DNA of 64,000 nucleotides. Source: Neomegalonema perideroedes DSM 15528 (GTDB taxonomy: Bacteria > Pseudomonadota > Alphaproteobacteria > Rhodobacterales > Rhodobacteraceae). The stretch spans positions 1,039,923 through 1,103,922 of the forward strand of contig NZ_KB893653.1 in NCBI RefSeq assembly GCF_000374145.1. Reading direction: 5' to 3'. The notes below the pieces were generated by a model. It was not told the origin of the DNA and ran no database searches. It saw only the letters and a list, made by a program, of their open reading frames with translations. Below are positions 1 to 7,723 of the stretch, piece by piece; the stretch's first letter is position 1; each line of letters begins with the position of its first letter. The translations under genes were made by a program, and so were the position numbers.

Positions 1-690
1 GCGGACGATCTTCGCCTCGACGTCGTGCTCCAGATAATTCAGCGCGGCCACGATGCTCCAGCGGTCCATCTGGCCTTGGTTGATCTGCTGGGTGCCGTGA
101 TAAAGGCCGGTGGTGTCGCCGAGGCCGATGGTGTTGGCGGTGGCGAAGAGCCGGAAATAGGGATTGGGCCGAATCACTTCATTGGTGTCGAGCAGCGTCA
201 GGCGGCCCTCGGCCTCCAGCACGCGCTGGATCACGAACATCACGTCGGGGCGGCCCGCGTCATATTCGTCGAAGACCAGAGCCACCGGATTGCGCAAGGC
301 CCAAGGCAGAACGCCCTCGCGGAAGGTGGTCACCTGCTTGCCGTCCACGAGCTGGATGGCGTCCTTGCCGATGAGGTCGATGCGGCTGACGTGGCTGTCG
401 AGGTTGACGCGCACGCAGGCCCAGTTCAGCCGGGCGGCCACCTGCTCGATATGGCTGGATTTGCCCGTGCCGTGATAGCCTTGGATCATCACGCGGCGAT
501 TATGCGCGAAGCCCGCCAGAATGGCGCGGGTGGTCTCCGGATCGAACTGATAGGAGGAATCGCGGTCGGGCGTGTAGCGGTTCGGACGCGAGAAGGCCGG
601 AACGCGCCAATCAAGATCGATCCCGAAGACCTCGCGGGCTTCGACGGTCGTATCCGGACTCTGGATCAAATCTGCGGCTCCATCGGCCAT
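1..690 (-). CDS. cobS: Cobaltochelatase subunit CobS (3' end outside window)
   Basis: AAA+ ATPase subunit of the aerobic, ATP-dependent CobNST cobalt chelatase, which inserts cobalt into hydrogenobyrinate a,c-diamide in cytoplasmic B12 synthesis. The reverse strand from ATG at 690 reads MADGAADLIQSPDTTVEARE and continues with the CobS region VFGIDLDWRVPAFS, a Walker A motif GYHGTGKS near residue 70, a Walker B-type VFDEYDAGRPDV, and the ATANTIGLGDTTGLYHGTQ block. A strong AGGAGA ribosome site lies 8-10 bases upstream. The frame stays open through base 1, so about 230 residues are seen and roughly the last third is missing. cobT would be expected next, outside the window. Confidence 0.95.
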   Translation of the reverse strand, partial: MADGAADLIQSPDTTVEAREVFGIDLDWRVPAFSRPNRYTPDRDSSYQFDPETTRAILAGFAHNRRVMIQGYHGTGKSSHIEQVAARLNWACVRVNLDSHVSRIDLIGKDAIQLVDGKQVTTFREGVLPWALRNPVALVFDEYDAGRPDVMFVIQRVLEAEGRLTLLDTNEVIRPNPYFRLFATANTIGLGDTTGLYHGTQQINQGQMDRWSIVAALNYLEHDVEAKIVR

Positions 691-892
691 GGCGCTCGGT
701 CTCCTTCGCAACGTTCTGGGCGTCTTTCGGCGCATCTTACGGCGGCGGACCTTCGCGCAGATTCGCCGCCGCCGCAAGAGGGGCGCGCAAGGGGGCGCGG
801 GGGAGGGCGTCTGAAAGCCGCAAAAGGCTCGCGCGGGGCGGGGGGCTCATGATATGCCGCAGATCAGGAGCAGTCGCAGGAGAGGCGCGCCC

Positions 893-1450
893 ATGTCCAA
901 GCTATACGCCGAGATCGCCGAGCCTCTGCGGCGGTTGATCGAGCGTCAGAAGATCTTCTTCACGGCCACGGCGGCGGCGGGAACGCGCGTCAACATCTCG
1001 CCGCGCCCGACGGATCTTCTGCGGGTGATCGGGCCGAACCGCGTGATCTATCTGGATCTGACCGGCAGCGGCAACGAGACCATGGCCCATCTGCGCGAGG
1101 ACGGGCGGCTCACCTTCATGTTCTGCACCTTCGAAGGCCCGCCGATGATCCTGCGGCTTTACGGCAAGGGCCGCTCGCATCAGCTAGGCTCCCCGGAGTT
1201 CGAAGCCCTGCTCGCCGAGCATTACGAGGGGCGCCGCCCCACGGGCGCGCGGCAGATCGTCGAGCTTGAGGCGGATCTCGTGCAGACCTCCTGCGGCTAC
1301 GGCGTGCCGCTCTTCGATTACGAGGGCGAGAGGCCGGTCCTCAACGATTGGGCCGAGCGCAAGGGCGAGGCGGGAGTCCGGGAATATCAGCTCCAGAAGA
1401 ACCAGATCAGCCTCGACGGACGTCCGACCGGGCTGGCCGCCGCAAGCTGA
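893..1450 (+). CDS. Pyridoxamine 5'-phosphate oxidase family (split beta-barrel flavin-binding) protein
   Basis: About 185 residues starting MSKLYAEIAEPLRRLIERQK. The pattern 'FFTATAA..G.RVNISPRP' followed by 'IYLDLTGSGNETMAHL' and 'TFMFCTFEGPP.ILRLYGKG' is characteristic of the PPOX-class split barrel proteins that bind FMN, F420 or heme; a substrate cannot be assigned. An in-frame ATG at 854 lies further upstream, but the ATG at 893 follows AGGAGAGG with good spacing and matches the family N-terminus. The regulator gene downstream begins 20 bases after this stop, so the two may be cotranscribed, but nothing proves a functional link. Confidence 0.85.
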   Translation: MSKLYAEIAEPLRRLIERQKIFFTATAAAGTRVNISPRPTDLLRVIGPNRVIYLDLTGSGNETMAHLREDGRLTFMFCTFEGPPMILRLYGKGRSHQLGSPEFEALLAEHYEGRRPTGARQIVELEADLVQTSCGYGVPLFDYEGERPVLNDWAERKGEAGVREYQLQKNQISLDGRPTGLAAAS

Positions 1451-1470
1451 GCAGAGCTAGGGAGACGCGC

Positions 1471-1947
1471 GTGCGGGAGGAAGCCGCCATTCTGGAGAAA
1501 TGCGCCGAGCACGGCCTGCGCCTGACGGGACAGCGCCGGGTGGTCGCGCGGGTGATCGCCGAGACCGAAGGCCATCCCGACGCCGCAGGCATCCACGCCC
1601 GCGCGAGCAAGCTCGATCCGCGGATTTCTCTAGCGACGGTCTACCGGACTCTGAAGCTCTTCGAGGACGTCGGCGCGATCGAGAAGCTGGCCTTTCAGGA
1701 CGGCCGCGCCCGCTATGAGAACGCCGAGCGCGCCCATCACGACCATCTCATCGATCTGAACGACGGGCGGGTGATCGAATTCCTGGAGCCGGAAATCGAG
1801 CGGCTTCAGGCCCGGATCGCCCGGAAGCTGGGCTATCGGCTGATCGGCCATCGTCTGGAGCTTTACGGCGTGCCGCTGGAGCCGGAGCCCGCCAAGGACG
1901 AGGCGGCGCGGCCTGTGGGAAAAGCGTCGCGCGAAAGCCTCTCCTGA
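1471..1947 (+). CDS. Fur family transcriptional regulator (Fur/Mur type)
   Basis: Metal-dependent DNA-binding repressor of 158 residues. The winged helix shows LRLTGQRRVVARVI and 'DPRISLATVYRTLKLFEDVGAIEKL' (the recognition helix region), then the dimerisation domain with the metal ligand cluster HHDHLIDLNDGRVIEF and the end GYRLIGHRLELYGVPL. The C-terminal CXXC zinc pairs of gammaproteobacterial Fur are absent, as in the alphaproteobacterial Fur/Mur branch, which mostly senses manganese. The start is GTG at 1471, preceded by AGGGAGA; upstream in-frame codons run back through the previous gene and lack a ribosome site. Whether it is Fur or Mur cannot be decided here. Confidence 0.88.
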   Translation: MREEAAILEKCAEHGLRLTGQRRVVARVIAETEGHPDAAGIHARASKLDPRISLATVYRTLKLFEDVGAIEKLAFQDGRARYENAERAHHDHLIDLNDGRVIEFLEPEIERLQARIARKLGYRLIGHRLELYGVPLEPEPAKDEAARPVGKASRESLS

Positions 1948-1978
1948 AATCATGAGCCGCGTCCGGCTTCGGCGCCTC

Positions 1979-2007
1979 TTCACAAGGGGGGCGGCGCGCG
2001 CTATATC
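1979..2007 (+). promoter_or_regulatory. Predicted sigma-70-type promoter of the tmRNA gene
   Basis: TTCACA (1979-1984), a 17-base spacer and TATATC (2002-2007). This places transcription initiation near 2014, about 70 bases before the CCA of the acceptor piece, which fits a permuted tmRNA precursor. Inferred from sequence match and position only. Confidence 0.55.
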
Positions 2008-2013
2008 TCGTCT

Positions 2014-2330
2014 CGTCCCGCAAGGGACTATGGCGATAAACGCGCACGGAATAAGCGGATCGGACCCGGGGGCGGAACCCGGCGGCTCCACCATTCATCC
2101 CCTTGTTGGAGGGGCGGAGGGGGCCGAATTAGGATCGACGGACGTGTAAAGGTGTTTGCTTTCGCCCGGCATGGCTCCACCGTCATCGGGCTATTCGCAC
2201 AGTTGCCAACAACAATCGTGCTCCGGTGGCGCTCGCCGCGTAATGCGGTCGAGTAAAACCGAAATTAAGCCCTAGGGGTTAGCCCCTCTAGGCGGGGCCC
2301 GGAGGAGCCTGGCAACAGAATCCTCCACTT
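2014..2330 (+). ncRNA. ssrA: Transfer-messenger RNA, circularly permuted two-piece type
   Basis: The acceptor piece comes first. A T-arm-like hairpin CCGGG/CCCGG (2066-2082) is followed by CGGCTCC (2083-2089), A and an encoded CCA at 2091-2093. After a short intervening segment, the coding piece begins with GGGGCCG (2120-2126), which pairs with 2083-2089 in seven pairs (one G-U), then the tmRNA signature AATTAGGATCGACGG. A pseudoknot-like stem GCCCG/CGGGC (2164-2191) precedes the tag frame: resume codon GCC at 2205, translation ANNNRAPVALAA, TAA at 2241-2243. A GGAGGA/TCCTCC hairpin (2301-2326) closes the coding piece. The RNA rescues stalled ribosomes with SmpB. The outer ends are estimates; the promoter and terminator positions support them. 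Confidence 0.93.
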
Positions 2331-2353
2331 CTCCCCAGCCTTCCGAGACGAAA

Positions 2354-2375
2354 AAAGCGCCCCGCAGGGCGCTTT
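2354..2375. terminator. Bidirectional intrinsic terminator between ssrA and ribBA
   Basis: AAAGCGCCC (2354-2362), loop CGCA, GGGCGCTTT (2367-2375), with A residues on the left and T-rich sequence on the right. It lies after tmRNA on the plus strand and after the ribBA stop on the minus strand, so it can serve both. Confidence 0.85.
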
Positions 2376-2402
2376 CGTCGTTTTGAGAGGGGGAGGGAGC
2401 CC

Positions 2403-3503
2403 TCAGGCTTTCAGCAGCTCCAGCCCTTCGATCTCCACGCCGAAGCCCGCCAGCCCGACATATTGCCGCTCGCGCGAGGTGAGCAGCCGGATGCGCTTCA
2501 GCCCGAGATCGCGCAGGATCTGCGCCCCGAGTCCGACTTCCTTCCAATTGTCTTCACGCTCGGCCTCGGCGCCCGCCCCGCGCGGCGAGAGCGCCGCCGG
2601 ACGCACGCCCGTGGCGCGGTCGCGCAAATAGACGATCACGCCCCGGCCCTCGGCCTTGATCCGCGCCATGGCGAGCCCAAGGCTGCGGCTCTGGCCGCCG
2701 AAGACGTCCTCCAGCGGATTCTCGCGATGCAGCCGCACCAGAGGCGCAGGCCCCGCCGCGCAGACGTCGCCCACCACCAGCGCCAGATGCTCCGCCGAAT
2801 CGAAGGGCGTGCCGTAAACGGAGGCTTTGGCCGGACCCGCTTCGGTCATGATCTCGAATTGCGCGAGGCGCCGCACGAGGGTCTCGCGCCGCTGGCGATA
2901 GGCGATGAGATCGGCGATGGAGACCAGCTTCAACCCATGGGTCCGCGCGAAATCGGCCAGCTGCGGCCCGCGCATCATGGATCCGTCGTCATTGACCAAT
3001 TCGCTGATCACGCCCACCGGCGGCAGCCCCGCGAGCCGCGCCAGATCCACCGCCGCCTCGGTGTGGCCCGAACGCATGAGCACGCCGCCGTCGCGCGCCA
3101 CCAGCGGGAAGATATGGCCGGGGCGCACGAAATCCTGAGCCTGCACGTTGCCGTTGGTCAGAGCCCGCACCGTGGCGCAGCGCTCGGCGGCGGAGATGCC
3201 CGTGGTCAGGCCCTCGCGATAATCGATGGTGACGGTGAAGGCCGTCGAGAGCGGAGCGTCGTTCACCGCCACCATGGGGTCGAGCTTCAGCCGACGGGCC
3301 TCCGTGGTGGTGATCGGCGCGCAGACCACGCCGCCCGTATGGCGCACGATGAAGGCCATCTTCTCCGGCGTGGCCAGAGAGGCCGCCATGATCAGGTCGC
3401 CTTCGTTTTCACGGTCTTCGTCGTCCACGACGATCACGCATTCGCCTGCGGCGACGGCCGTCAGGGCGTCTTCGATGGAATCGAGCTTCATCGTGGAAGT
3501 CAT
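2403..3503 (-). CDS. ribB: 3,4-dihydroxy-2-butanone-4-phosphate synthase with degenerate GTP cyclohydrolase II domain
   Basis: The N-terminal ~200 residues are a complete RibB domain: VVDDEDRENEGDLIMAA near residue 30, HTGGVVCAP, 'GISAAERCATVRAL', 'RPGHIFPLVARDGGVL.R.GHTEAAVDL' and GVISELVNDDGSM. It converts ribulose 5-phosphate to the four-carbon riboflavin precursor. The C-terminal ~165 residues have the GTP cyclohydrolase II fold (VRLHRENPLEDVFGG, then KEVGLGAQILRDLGL), but the three zinc-binding cysteines of active enzymes are missing. This is the RibBX-like condition known in alphaproteobacteria. ATG at 3503 has GAGG nine bases upstream. An alternative GTG at 3518 would overlap the upstream stop as GTGA. 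Confidence 0.93.
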   Translation of the reverse strand: MTSTMKLDSIEDALTAVAAGECVIVVDDEDRENEGDLIMAASLATPEKMAFIVRHTGGVVCAPITTTEARRLKLDPMVAVNDAPLSTAFTVTIDYREGLTTGISAAERCATVRALTNGNVQAQDFVRPGHIFPLVARDGGVLMRSGHTEAAVDLARLAGLPPVGVISELVNDDGSMMRGPQLADFARTHGLKLVSIADLIAYRQRRETLVRRLAQFEIMTEAGPAKASVYGTPFDSAEHLALVVGDVCAAGPAPLVRLHRENPLEDVFGGQSRSLGLAMARIKAEGRGVIVYLRDRATGVRPAALSPRGAGAEAEREDNWKEVGLGAQILRDLGLKRIRLLTSRERQYVGLAGFGVEIEGLELLKA

Positions 3504-3514
3504 TCGGGGGAGCC

Positions 3515-4741
3515 TCACAGAACGGCGTCGAGCGCCTTCATCAGGGAATCGACCTCGGCGGGCGAGGTGTAATGCACGAAGGACAGCCGCAGGACGCCCC
3601 TTTCAGGATCGAGCCCCAGAGCCTCCAGCAGCCGGTAAGCGTAGAAATGCCCCGCTCCGGCCATGATGGAGCGTTTCGCCAATTCCGCCGCGAGTTCGGC
3701 GGGGGCGCGCTCCGTGGCGAGCGAGATCGTCGGGGCGCGGCGGGCGTCGGCCTCCGTCGAGCCGAGGACCCGCGCCCGCGGATGACGCGCGAGCCAGTCC
3801 AGCAAAGGCGCGAGCAGGGCGGTCTCATGGGCGCGCCAGAGCGCCGAGACTCCCGCCGCGCGGGCGCGCGGAGAATCGGCGCGCAGGGCGTGGCGGGCGG
3901 CCAGATCGTCGATGTAGTCCACCACCGCGCCCGCCGCCGCGACTTGAGCGTGATCCGGCCCGGCCGGAACCAGCCTTTTGGCGTTGAGGCCCGCGTTGAA
4001 GAAATGGCCCTGATTGGGCAGGCGCTCGAAAAGCGGACGGCGCACCGCCATCAGCCCCTGATGGACGCCGAAGACCTTATAGAGGCTGAAGAGATAGACG
4101 TCCGCGCCCAAAGCCCCGACGTCCGGAATGGCGTGAGGCGCCCAGCTCACGCCGTCGATCACCGCGAGGGCCCCGGCCTCATGCGCCAGCCGGACGATCT
4201 CCGCCACGGGATTCTCGCGCCCGAGGATGTTGGAGCAATGGGGCGCCGTCACCAGCTTCACGCGCGGGGACAGCAGCTCCGCGAGATGCTCAAGGAGCAG
4301 CCGCCCGCTTTGCGGCTCGACGCGCCATTCCTTGAGCTTGGCGCCGCGCGCCTCGGCCAGACGCCGCCATGCGCCGCTATTGGCCTCGTGATCCTGATTG
4401 GTGACGACGATCTCGTCGCCCGGCCCGATGAGATCCGCGAAGGCGCGCTCCAGCACATAGGCGTTCTGCGAGGTGGAGGGGCCGAAATGCACTTCGTCCG
4501 GCTCAAGCCCCAGAGCCCCCGCCCAGAGGACGCGGCTTTCGTCCATGCGCTCGCCGAGCCGCCGCGCCGCCGGATGGGCGTGATAGGGCTGGACCTTCAT
4601 CTGCGTATAGACGTCGTTCAGGGCCGCGATGGTCCGGGCGCAGGCGTAGGAGCCTCCGGCGTTCTCGAAGAAGCCCCAGCCTTTGAGCGCGGGCGCGGAG
4701 AAGGCGGGAAATTGGCTGCGCGCGAAATCGAGATCGAACAT
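3515..4741 (-). CDS. Class V aminotransferase family protein (cysteine desulfurase-like fold)
   Basis: PLP-dependent enzyme of 408 residues, fold type I class V. It shows the substrate-entry segment GWGFFENAGGSYACART, the cofactor region FGPSTSQNAYVLERAF, NQDHEANSGAWRRLAE, the aspartate-containing ALAVIDGVSWAPHAI, and the Schiff-base lysine in FSLYKVFGVHQGLMAV. It resembles the selenocysteine lyase/isopenicillin epimerase-like group rather than IscS or SufS: the C-terminal part lacks an obvious catalytic-cysteine loop, so a desulfurase role is not supported. It is upstream of ribB on the same strand; the genes overlap by four bases if the GTG start of ribB is used. The reaction is unknown. 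Confidence 0.85.
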   Translation of the reverse strand: MFDLDFARSQFPAFSAPALKGWGFFENAGGSYACARTIAALNDVYTQMKVQPYHAHPAARRLGERMDESRVLWAGALGLEPDEVHFGPSTSQNAYVLERAFADLIGPGDEIVVTNQDHEANSGAWRRLAEARGAKLKEWRVEPQSGRLLLEHLAELLSPRVKLVTAPHCSNILGRENPVAEIVRLAHEAGALAVIDGVSWAPHAIPDVGALGADVYLFSLYKVFGVHQGLMAVRRPLFERLPNQGHFFNAGLNAKRLVPAGPDHAQVAAAGAVVDYIDDLAARHALRADSPRARAAGVSALWRAHETALLAPLLDWLARHPRARVLGSTEADARRAPTISLATERAPAELAAELAKRSIMAGAGHFYAYRLLEALGLDPERGVLRLSFVHYTSPAEVDSLMKALDAVL

Positions 4742-4889
4742 GGGAGGAGGGTCCGGGAGCGGGAGAAGGAATCGGGCCGCCTGACCATAAGAGGGGCGCC
4801 CCGGATTGAAAAGCCCGGCGGCGACGCAGGCTCTTCAGAGAGGCGGCGCGGCTTCCGGCGCGGGGCGGGCGTGGAGCGCGCTTTTCCCC

Positions 4890-4919
4890 TTGACTTCCCC
4901 CTGAGGGCGCGGCCATAAC
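4890..4919 (+). promoter_or_regulatory. Predicted promoter upstream of rpmG
   Basis: TTGACT (4890-4895), an 18-base spacer and CATAAC (4914-4919), about 80 bases before the rpmG start and facing it. Match by eye to the housekeeping consensus; no experimental support. Confidence 0.45.
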
Positions 4920-4997
4920 TCGCCCCTGAATTCTGCGGCCCCGATCTGGAGTTCACACGATCGCCCGGGCGCATCGTCGTTGACTTAAGAGGATCCC

Positions 4998-5165
4998 ATG
5001 GCCAAACCGACCACCATCAAGATTCGCCTGAACTCTTCCGCCGGCACGGGCTATTTCTACGTGGCGAAGAAGAATTCCCGCACCATGACCGACAAGATGA
5101 CCGTCCGGAAATATGATCCGGTCGCGCGCAAGCATGTCGAGTTCAAGGAAGGCAAGATCAAATAA
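4998..5165 (+). CDS. rpmG: 50S ribosomal protein L33
   Basis: A 55-residue protein beginning [20 protein letters not shown] and continuing with '[30 protein letters not shown]', the full-length L33 signature of the large ribosomal subunit. It is the alphaproteobacterial form without zinc-binding cysteines. ATG at 4998 follows AAGAGGA. The gene stands alone with its own predicted promoter and a strong terminator immediately downstream. Confidence 0.97.
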   Translation: MAKPTTIKIRLNSSAGTGYFYVAKKNSRTMTDKMTVRKYDPVARKHVEFKEGKIK

Positions 5166-5191
5166 GATCGGCCTTTCGAGCTCAGTTTCAG

Positions 5192-5217
5192 AAACGGCGT
5201 CCGAAAGGGCGCCGTTT
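5192..5217 (+). terminator. Intrinsic terminator of rpmG
   Basis: AAACGGCGTCC (5192-5202), GAAA tetraloop, GGGCGCCGTTT (5207-5217), then T-rich sequence. The 11-pair stem with a GNRA loop starts 27 bases after the rpmG stop. The AT-rich gene on the opposite strand ends six bases beyond and may share it. Confidence 0.88.
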
Positions 5218-5222
5218 TCGTT

Positions 5223-5876
5223 TTAAGAGAACATTTTTATCAATGAGCTAATTAATATGCATGTGACATAAATAGATATTATAATTGATGCAGTAAAAAT
5301 CAATGTACAATTCCAGCAGTGGTGATCTTCTTCTTTATTGTAATTCTCTTCACGAATTTTATCACTTGGAGAGCAGATTTTTCTAATATTTTTGAAATTA
5401 GGTATTTTAATGATTCTTGTTTCCCAAACAGCACGATCCCAATCGTGCTTTAAGAGTCTGGATATTTCACCAAGGAATTCTTCAGGTGTGTTGATATTGA
5501 ATGGTGGTGGAGTTTTTAATTCATTTTCTATTTTATCTTTTTTAGGACATTTTTTTTCACATAAGCATTTTTTAAGGTAGCTTATGATCGCTTTGTCTCT
5601 TAAGTCGTGTGGATTTAGTCTCGTGGAGAATTCCACGTAGATTTTTCGACATTCTATTGGAGAAATTTCTGTATTTAATTCAGATGTATCTTTGTTTGTT
5701 GTAGAATTTTCTCTATTTTTAAGCGCTTCAAAAGCTTCCATAGCTAATGTTCTAATGCGTTCGCGCCATAATTTGCGTTCTTCAGTGACATTTTTTGAAT
5801 ATCCTGCAGCGCGGGCGGCTAAATATGCGACGATAATTGGTATGAAAATGGAAGAGATAATTGTTTTGATATCCAT
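5223..5876 (-). CDS. Unrecognised AT-rich membrane protein, likely horizontally acquired
   Basis: 217 residues with no family I recognise. Residues 5-24 (IISSIFIPIIVAYLAARA) form an N-terminal membrane helix and ~191-212 (LIFTASIIISIYVTCILIS) a C-terminal one. The ~165 residues between are highly charged and probably cytoplasmic: a basic, Trp-containing KLWRERIRTLAMEAFEAL segment, a cysteine cluster at 104, 106 and 110, and a second His/Cys cluster (HHCWNC, 185-190) next to the last helix, possibly a metal site. Base and codon use are strikingly AT-rich (AAA, ATA, ATT, AGA) against very GC-rich neighbours. ATG at 5876 has AAGAGG upstream. It sits between core genes without integrase or repeats. 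Function unknown; an accessory or defence role is only speculation. Confidence 0.75.
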   Translation of the reverse strand: MDIKTIISSIFIPIIVAYLAARAAGYSKNVTEERKLWRERIRTLAMEAFEALKNRENSTTNKDTSELNTEISPIECRKIYVEFSTRLNPHDLRDKAIISYLKKCLCEKKCPKKDKIENELKTPPPFNINTPEEFLGEISRLLKHDWDRAVWETRIIKIPNFKNIRKICSPSDKIREENYNKEEDHHCWNCTLIFTASIIISIYVTCILISSLIKMFS

Positions 5877-5928
5877 GGCCTCTTATCGCTCACGTAATTG
5901 CTTGCGTAATTTAAGAAGCGGCCCCGCC

Positions 5929-6417
5929 TCACACCGCCGCCTGCTTCCCATAAAGCTCCGCCGCGCGCGCTTCGAAACCCCTGATGACGCGCTTCATGGC
6001 TTCGCCGAAGAAGCCGCCCGCCACCTTCTGCAAGAGCTTGTTGCGGAAGGCGAAATCCACCTCGAAAGAGAGATCGCACGTCCCTTCCGGCGTCTCGTGA
6101 AAGCGGTAATTCATCACGAGCCGCTCGAAAGGCCCCCCCGGCGCGGCCTTGGCCAGAACCTGCGCGACCTCATAGCTCTCCGGCGGACGCAGCTCCACGA
6201 AGGAGAGGTAGCTCTCGCGGAAGACCTTGAAGGAGACTATCATATCCGCCTCCATCCGCTCGCCCGCCTCGTCTCCGGCCAAGGGCCGCCGGTCGCGGAT
6301 GCGCGTCCCGGCGATCCAAGGCAGAAACTGCGGATAAGAAGCCACGTCGGCCACCAGATCATACATCTGGCGCACGGTGTAGGGCGTGCGGCGGGTCTCG
6401 GCGTAATGCGTGGCCAT
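5929..6417 (-). CDS. RatA/COQ10-type START-domain protein (ubiquinone-binding family)
   Basis: 162 residues of the polyketide cyclase/START fold. The family pattern is clear: 'MYDLVADVASYPQFLPWIAGTRI' near residue 20, 'MIVSFKVFRESYLSFVEL', 'GPFERLVMNYRF', 'CDLSFEVDFAFRNKLLQKVAGGFF'. Mitochondrial COQ10 homologues bind coenzyme Q and support respiration; E. coli RatA has been described as a ribosome-association inhibitor. In alphaproteobacteria this gene commonly follows lipA, as here (two bases between the lipA stop and this ATG), so respiratory cofactor function is the better guess. Confidence 0.9.
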   Translation of the reverse strand: MATHYAETRRTPYTVRQMYDLVADVASYPQFLPWIAGTRIRDRRPLAGDEAGERMEADMIVSFKVFRESYLSFVELRPPESYEVAQVLAKAAPGGPFERLVMNYRFHETPEGTCDLSFEVDFAFRNKLLQKVAGGFFGEAMKRVIRGFEARAAELYGKQAAV

Positions 6418-6419
6418 GC

Positions 6420-7373
6420 TCAGCCGAGCGCCGCCAGACGCGCCGCGCGCAGCCGTTCGAAATCGGCGCCCGCGTGATAGCTCGACCGGGTGAGGGGCGA
6501 GGCGGAGACCATCAGAAATCCTTTCGCATAGGCCGCCTTTTCATAGGAGGCGAATTCTTCCGGCGTCACATAACGCTCGACGGCGTGATGCTTCGGCGAA
6601 GGCTGGAGATATTGTCCGATGGTCAGAAAATCCACCCCTGCGGCGCGCATGTCGTCCATGACCTGCAGGATTTGCGGACGAGTCTCGCCGAGGCCGACCA
6701 TCAATCCGGATTTCGTGAAGACCTCCGGCGAAAGTTCCTTGGCGCGTTGCAGAATCCGCAGCGAATGGAAATAGCGCGCGCCGGGGCGCACCTCCAGATA
6801 AAGGCCGGGCACCGTCTCCAGATTATGGTTGAAGACGTCGGGCCGGGCCTCGATCACGGTCTCCAGAGCTTCGGGGCCGCATTTGAGGAAGTCGGGCGTC
6901 AGAACCTCGATGGTGGCCTCGGGCCGCCGACGGCGCACCGCGCGGATGGTCTGGGCGAAATGCGCCGCGCCGCCGTCGCCGAGGTCGTCGCGGTCCACCG
7001 AAGTGATGACCACATGCGAAAGCCCCAGCTTCTCCACCGCCTGAGCCACGCGGGCGGGCTCGAAGGGGTCGAGTTTGTCGGGGCGTCCGGTGGCCACGTT
7101 GCAGAAGGTGCAGCCGCGGGTGCAGATCTCGCCCATGATCATCATGGTGGCGTGGCCCTGCGCCCAGCATTCGGCGGCGTTGGGACATCCGGCCTCCTCG
7201 CAGACCGTCGAGAGCTTATGCTCCTTGATGGTCGCGCGGGTGTCGAAATAGCCTTTGGAGCTGGGGGCTTTGATCCGGATCCACGGCGGCTTGCGCGGCG
7301 AGGGGTTATCCGGGCGATGAGCCTTCTCCGGGTGGCGCTCGGCGGGATTGGCGAGGTCTCTGACTTCGGACAT
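6420..7373 (-). CDS. lipA: Lipoyl synthase
   Basis: Radical SAM enzyme that inserts two sulfurs into protein-bound octanoyl groups to make lipoyl cofactor for pyruvate and 2-oxoglutarate dehydrogenases. The auxiliary cluster motif CX4CX5C is at C58, C63 and C69 ([14 protein letters not shown]). The radical SAM motif CX3CX2C is at C84, C88 and C91 (ICTRGCTFC). Downstream are '[16 protein letters not shown]' and the conserved end 'TRSSYHAG'. Length 317 is normal. ATG at 7373 has AAGGAA upstream. It is the first gene of a two-gene transcript with the COQ10/RatA homologue. Confidence 0.97.
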   Translation of the reverse strand: MSEVRDLANPAERHPEKAHRPDNPSPRKPPWIRIKAPSSKGYFDTRATIKEHKLSTVCEEAGCPNAAECWAQGHATMMIMGEICTRGCTFCNVATGRPDKLDPFEPARVAQAVEKLGLSHVVITSVDRDDLGDGGAAHFAQTIRAVRRRRPEATIEVLTPDFLKCGPEALETVIEARPDVFNHNLETVPGLYLEVRPGARYFHSLRILQRAKELSPEVFTKSGLMVGLGETRPQILQVMDDMRAAGVDFLTIGQYLQPSPKHHAVERYVTPEEFASYEKAAYAKGFLMVSASPLTRSSYHAGADFERLRAARLAALG

Positions 7374-7723
7374 TCGGCGCTGTTCCTTGGGCGTTTCCGC
7401 CGCAAGGATAGGGCATAGGGCGATGATTGCAAGACCCCAGCGGGGGCTTCGCGGGCGGGAGGCGAGAGGAGGTTTCGCGCCGCCGTCGCAATTTTATCGC
7501 GCAGAGGGAGATGAAAATTCCCCATCGCGCCAAAGCTTTCGTCTCAGAATCGCAAAAAATATACGCTGATCTTATCATTTTTGTGAATATTCTTTGCAAT
7601 CATTCCATATGGCGCCTTGACGAGGGAACAAAACCGCGACCAGTCTTGACGTCGTAAAGGACGCGGGAACGCTTGACGCAACGTCATCCTGCCGGCGCCC
7701 GAAGAGTTGAAGGAGAGGCCTGA
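7374..7723. other. Intergenic region between lipA and the phasin-like gene
   Basis: 350 bases separating divergent genes. The middle (about 7540-7615) is AT-rich compared with the surroundings and probably carries the promoters. Two TTGACG hexamers (7646-7651 and 7673-7678) face the plus-strand gene, but neither has a good -10 at 16-18 bases. AGGAGAGG at 7711-7718 is the ribosome site of the downstream gene. No RNA gene or repeat was recognised. Confidence 0.5.
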
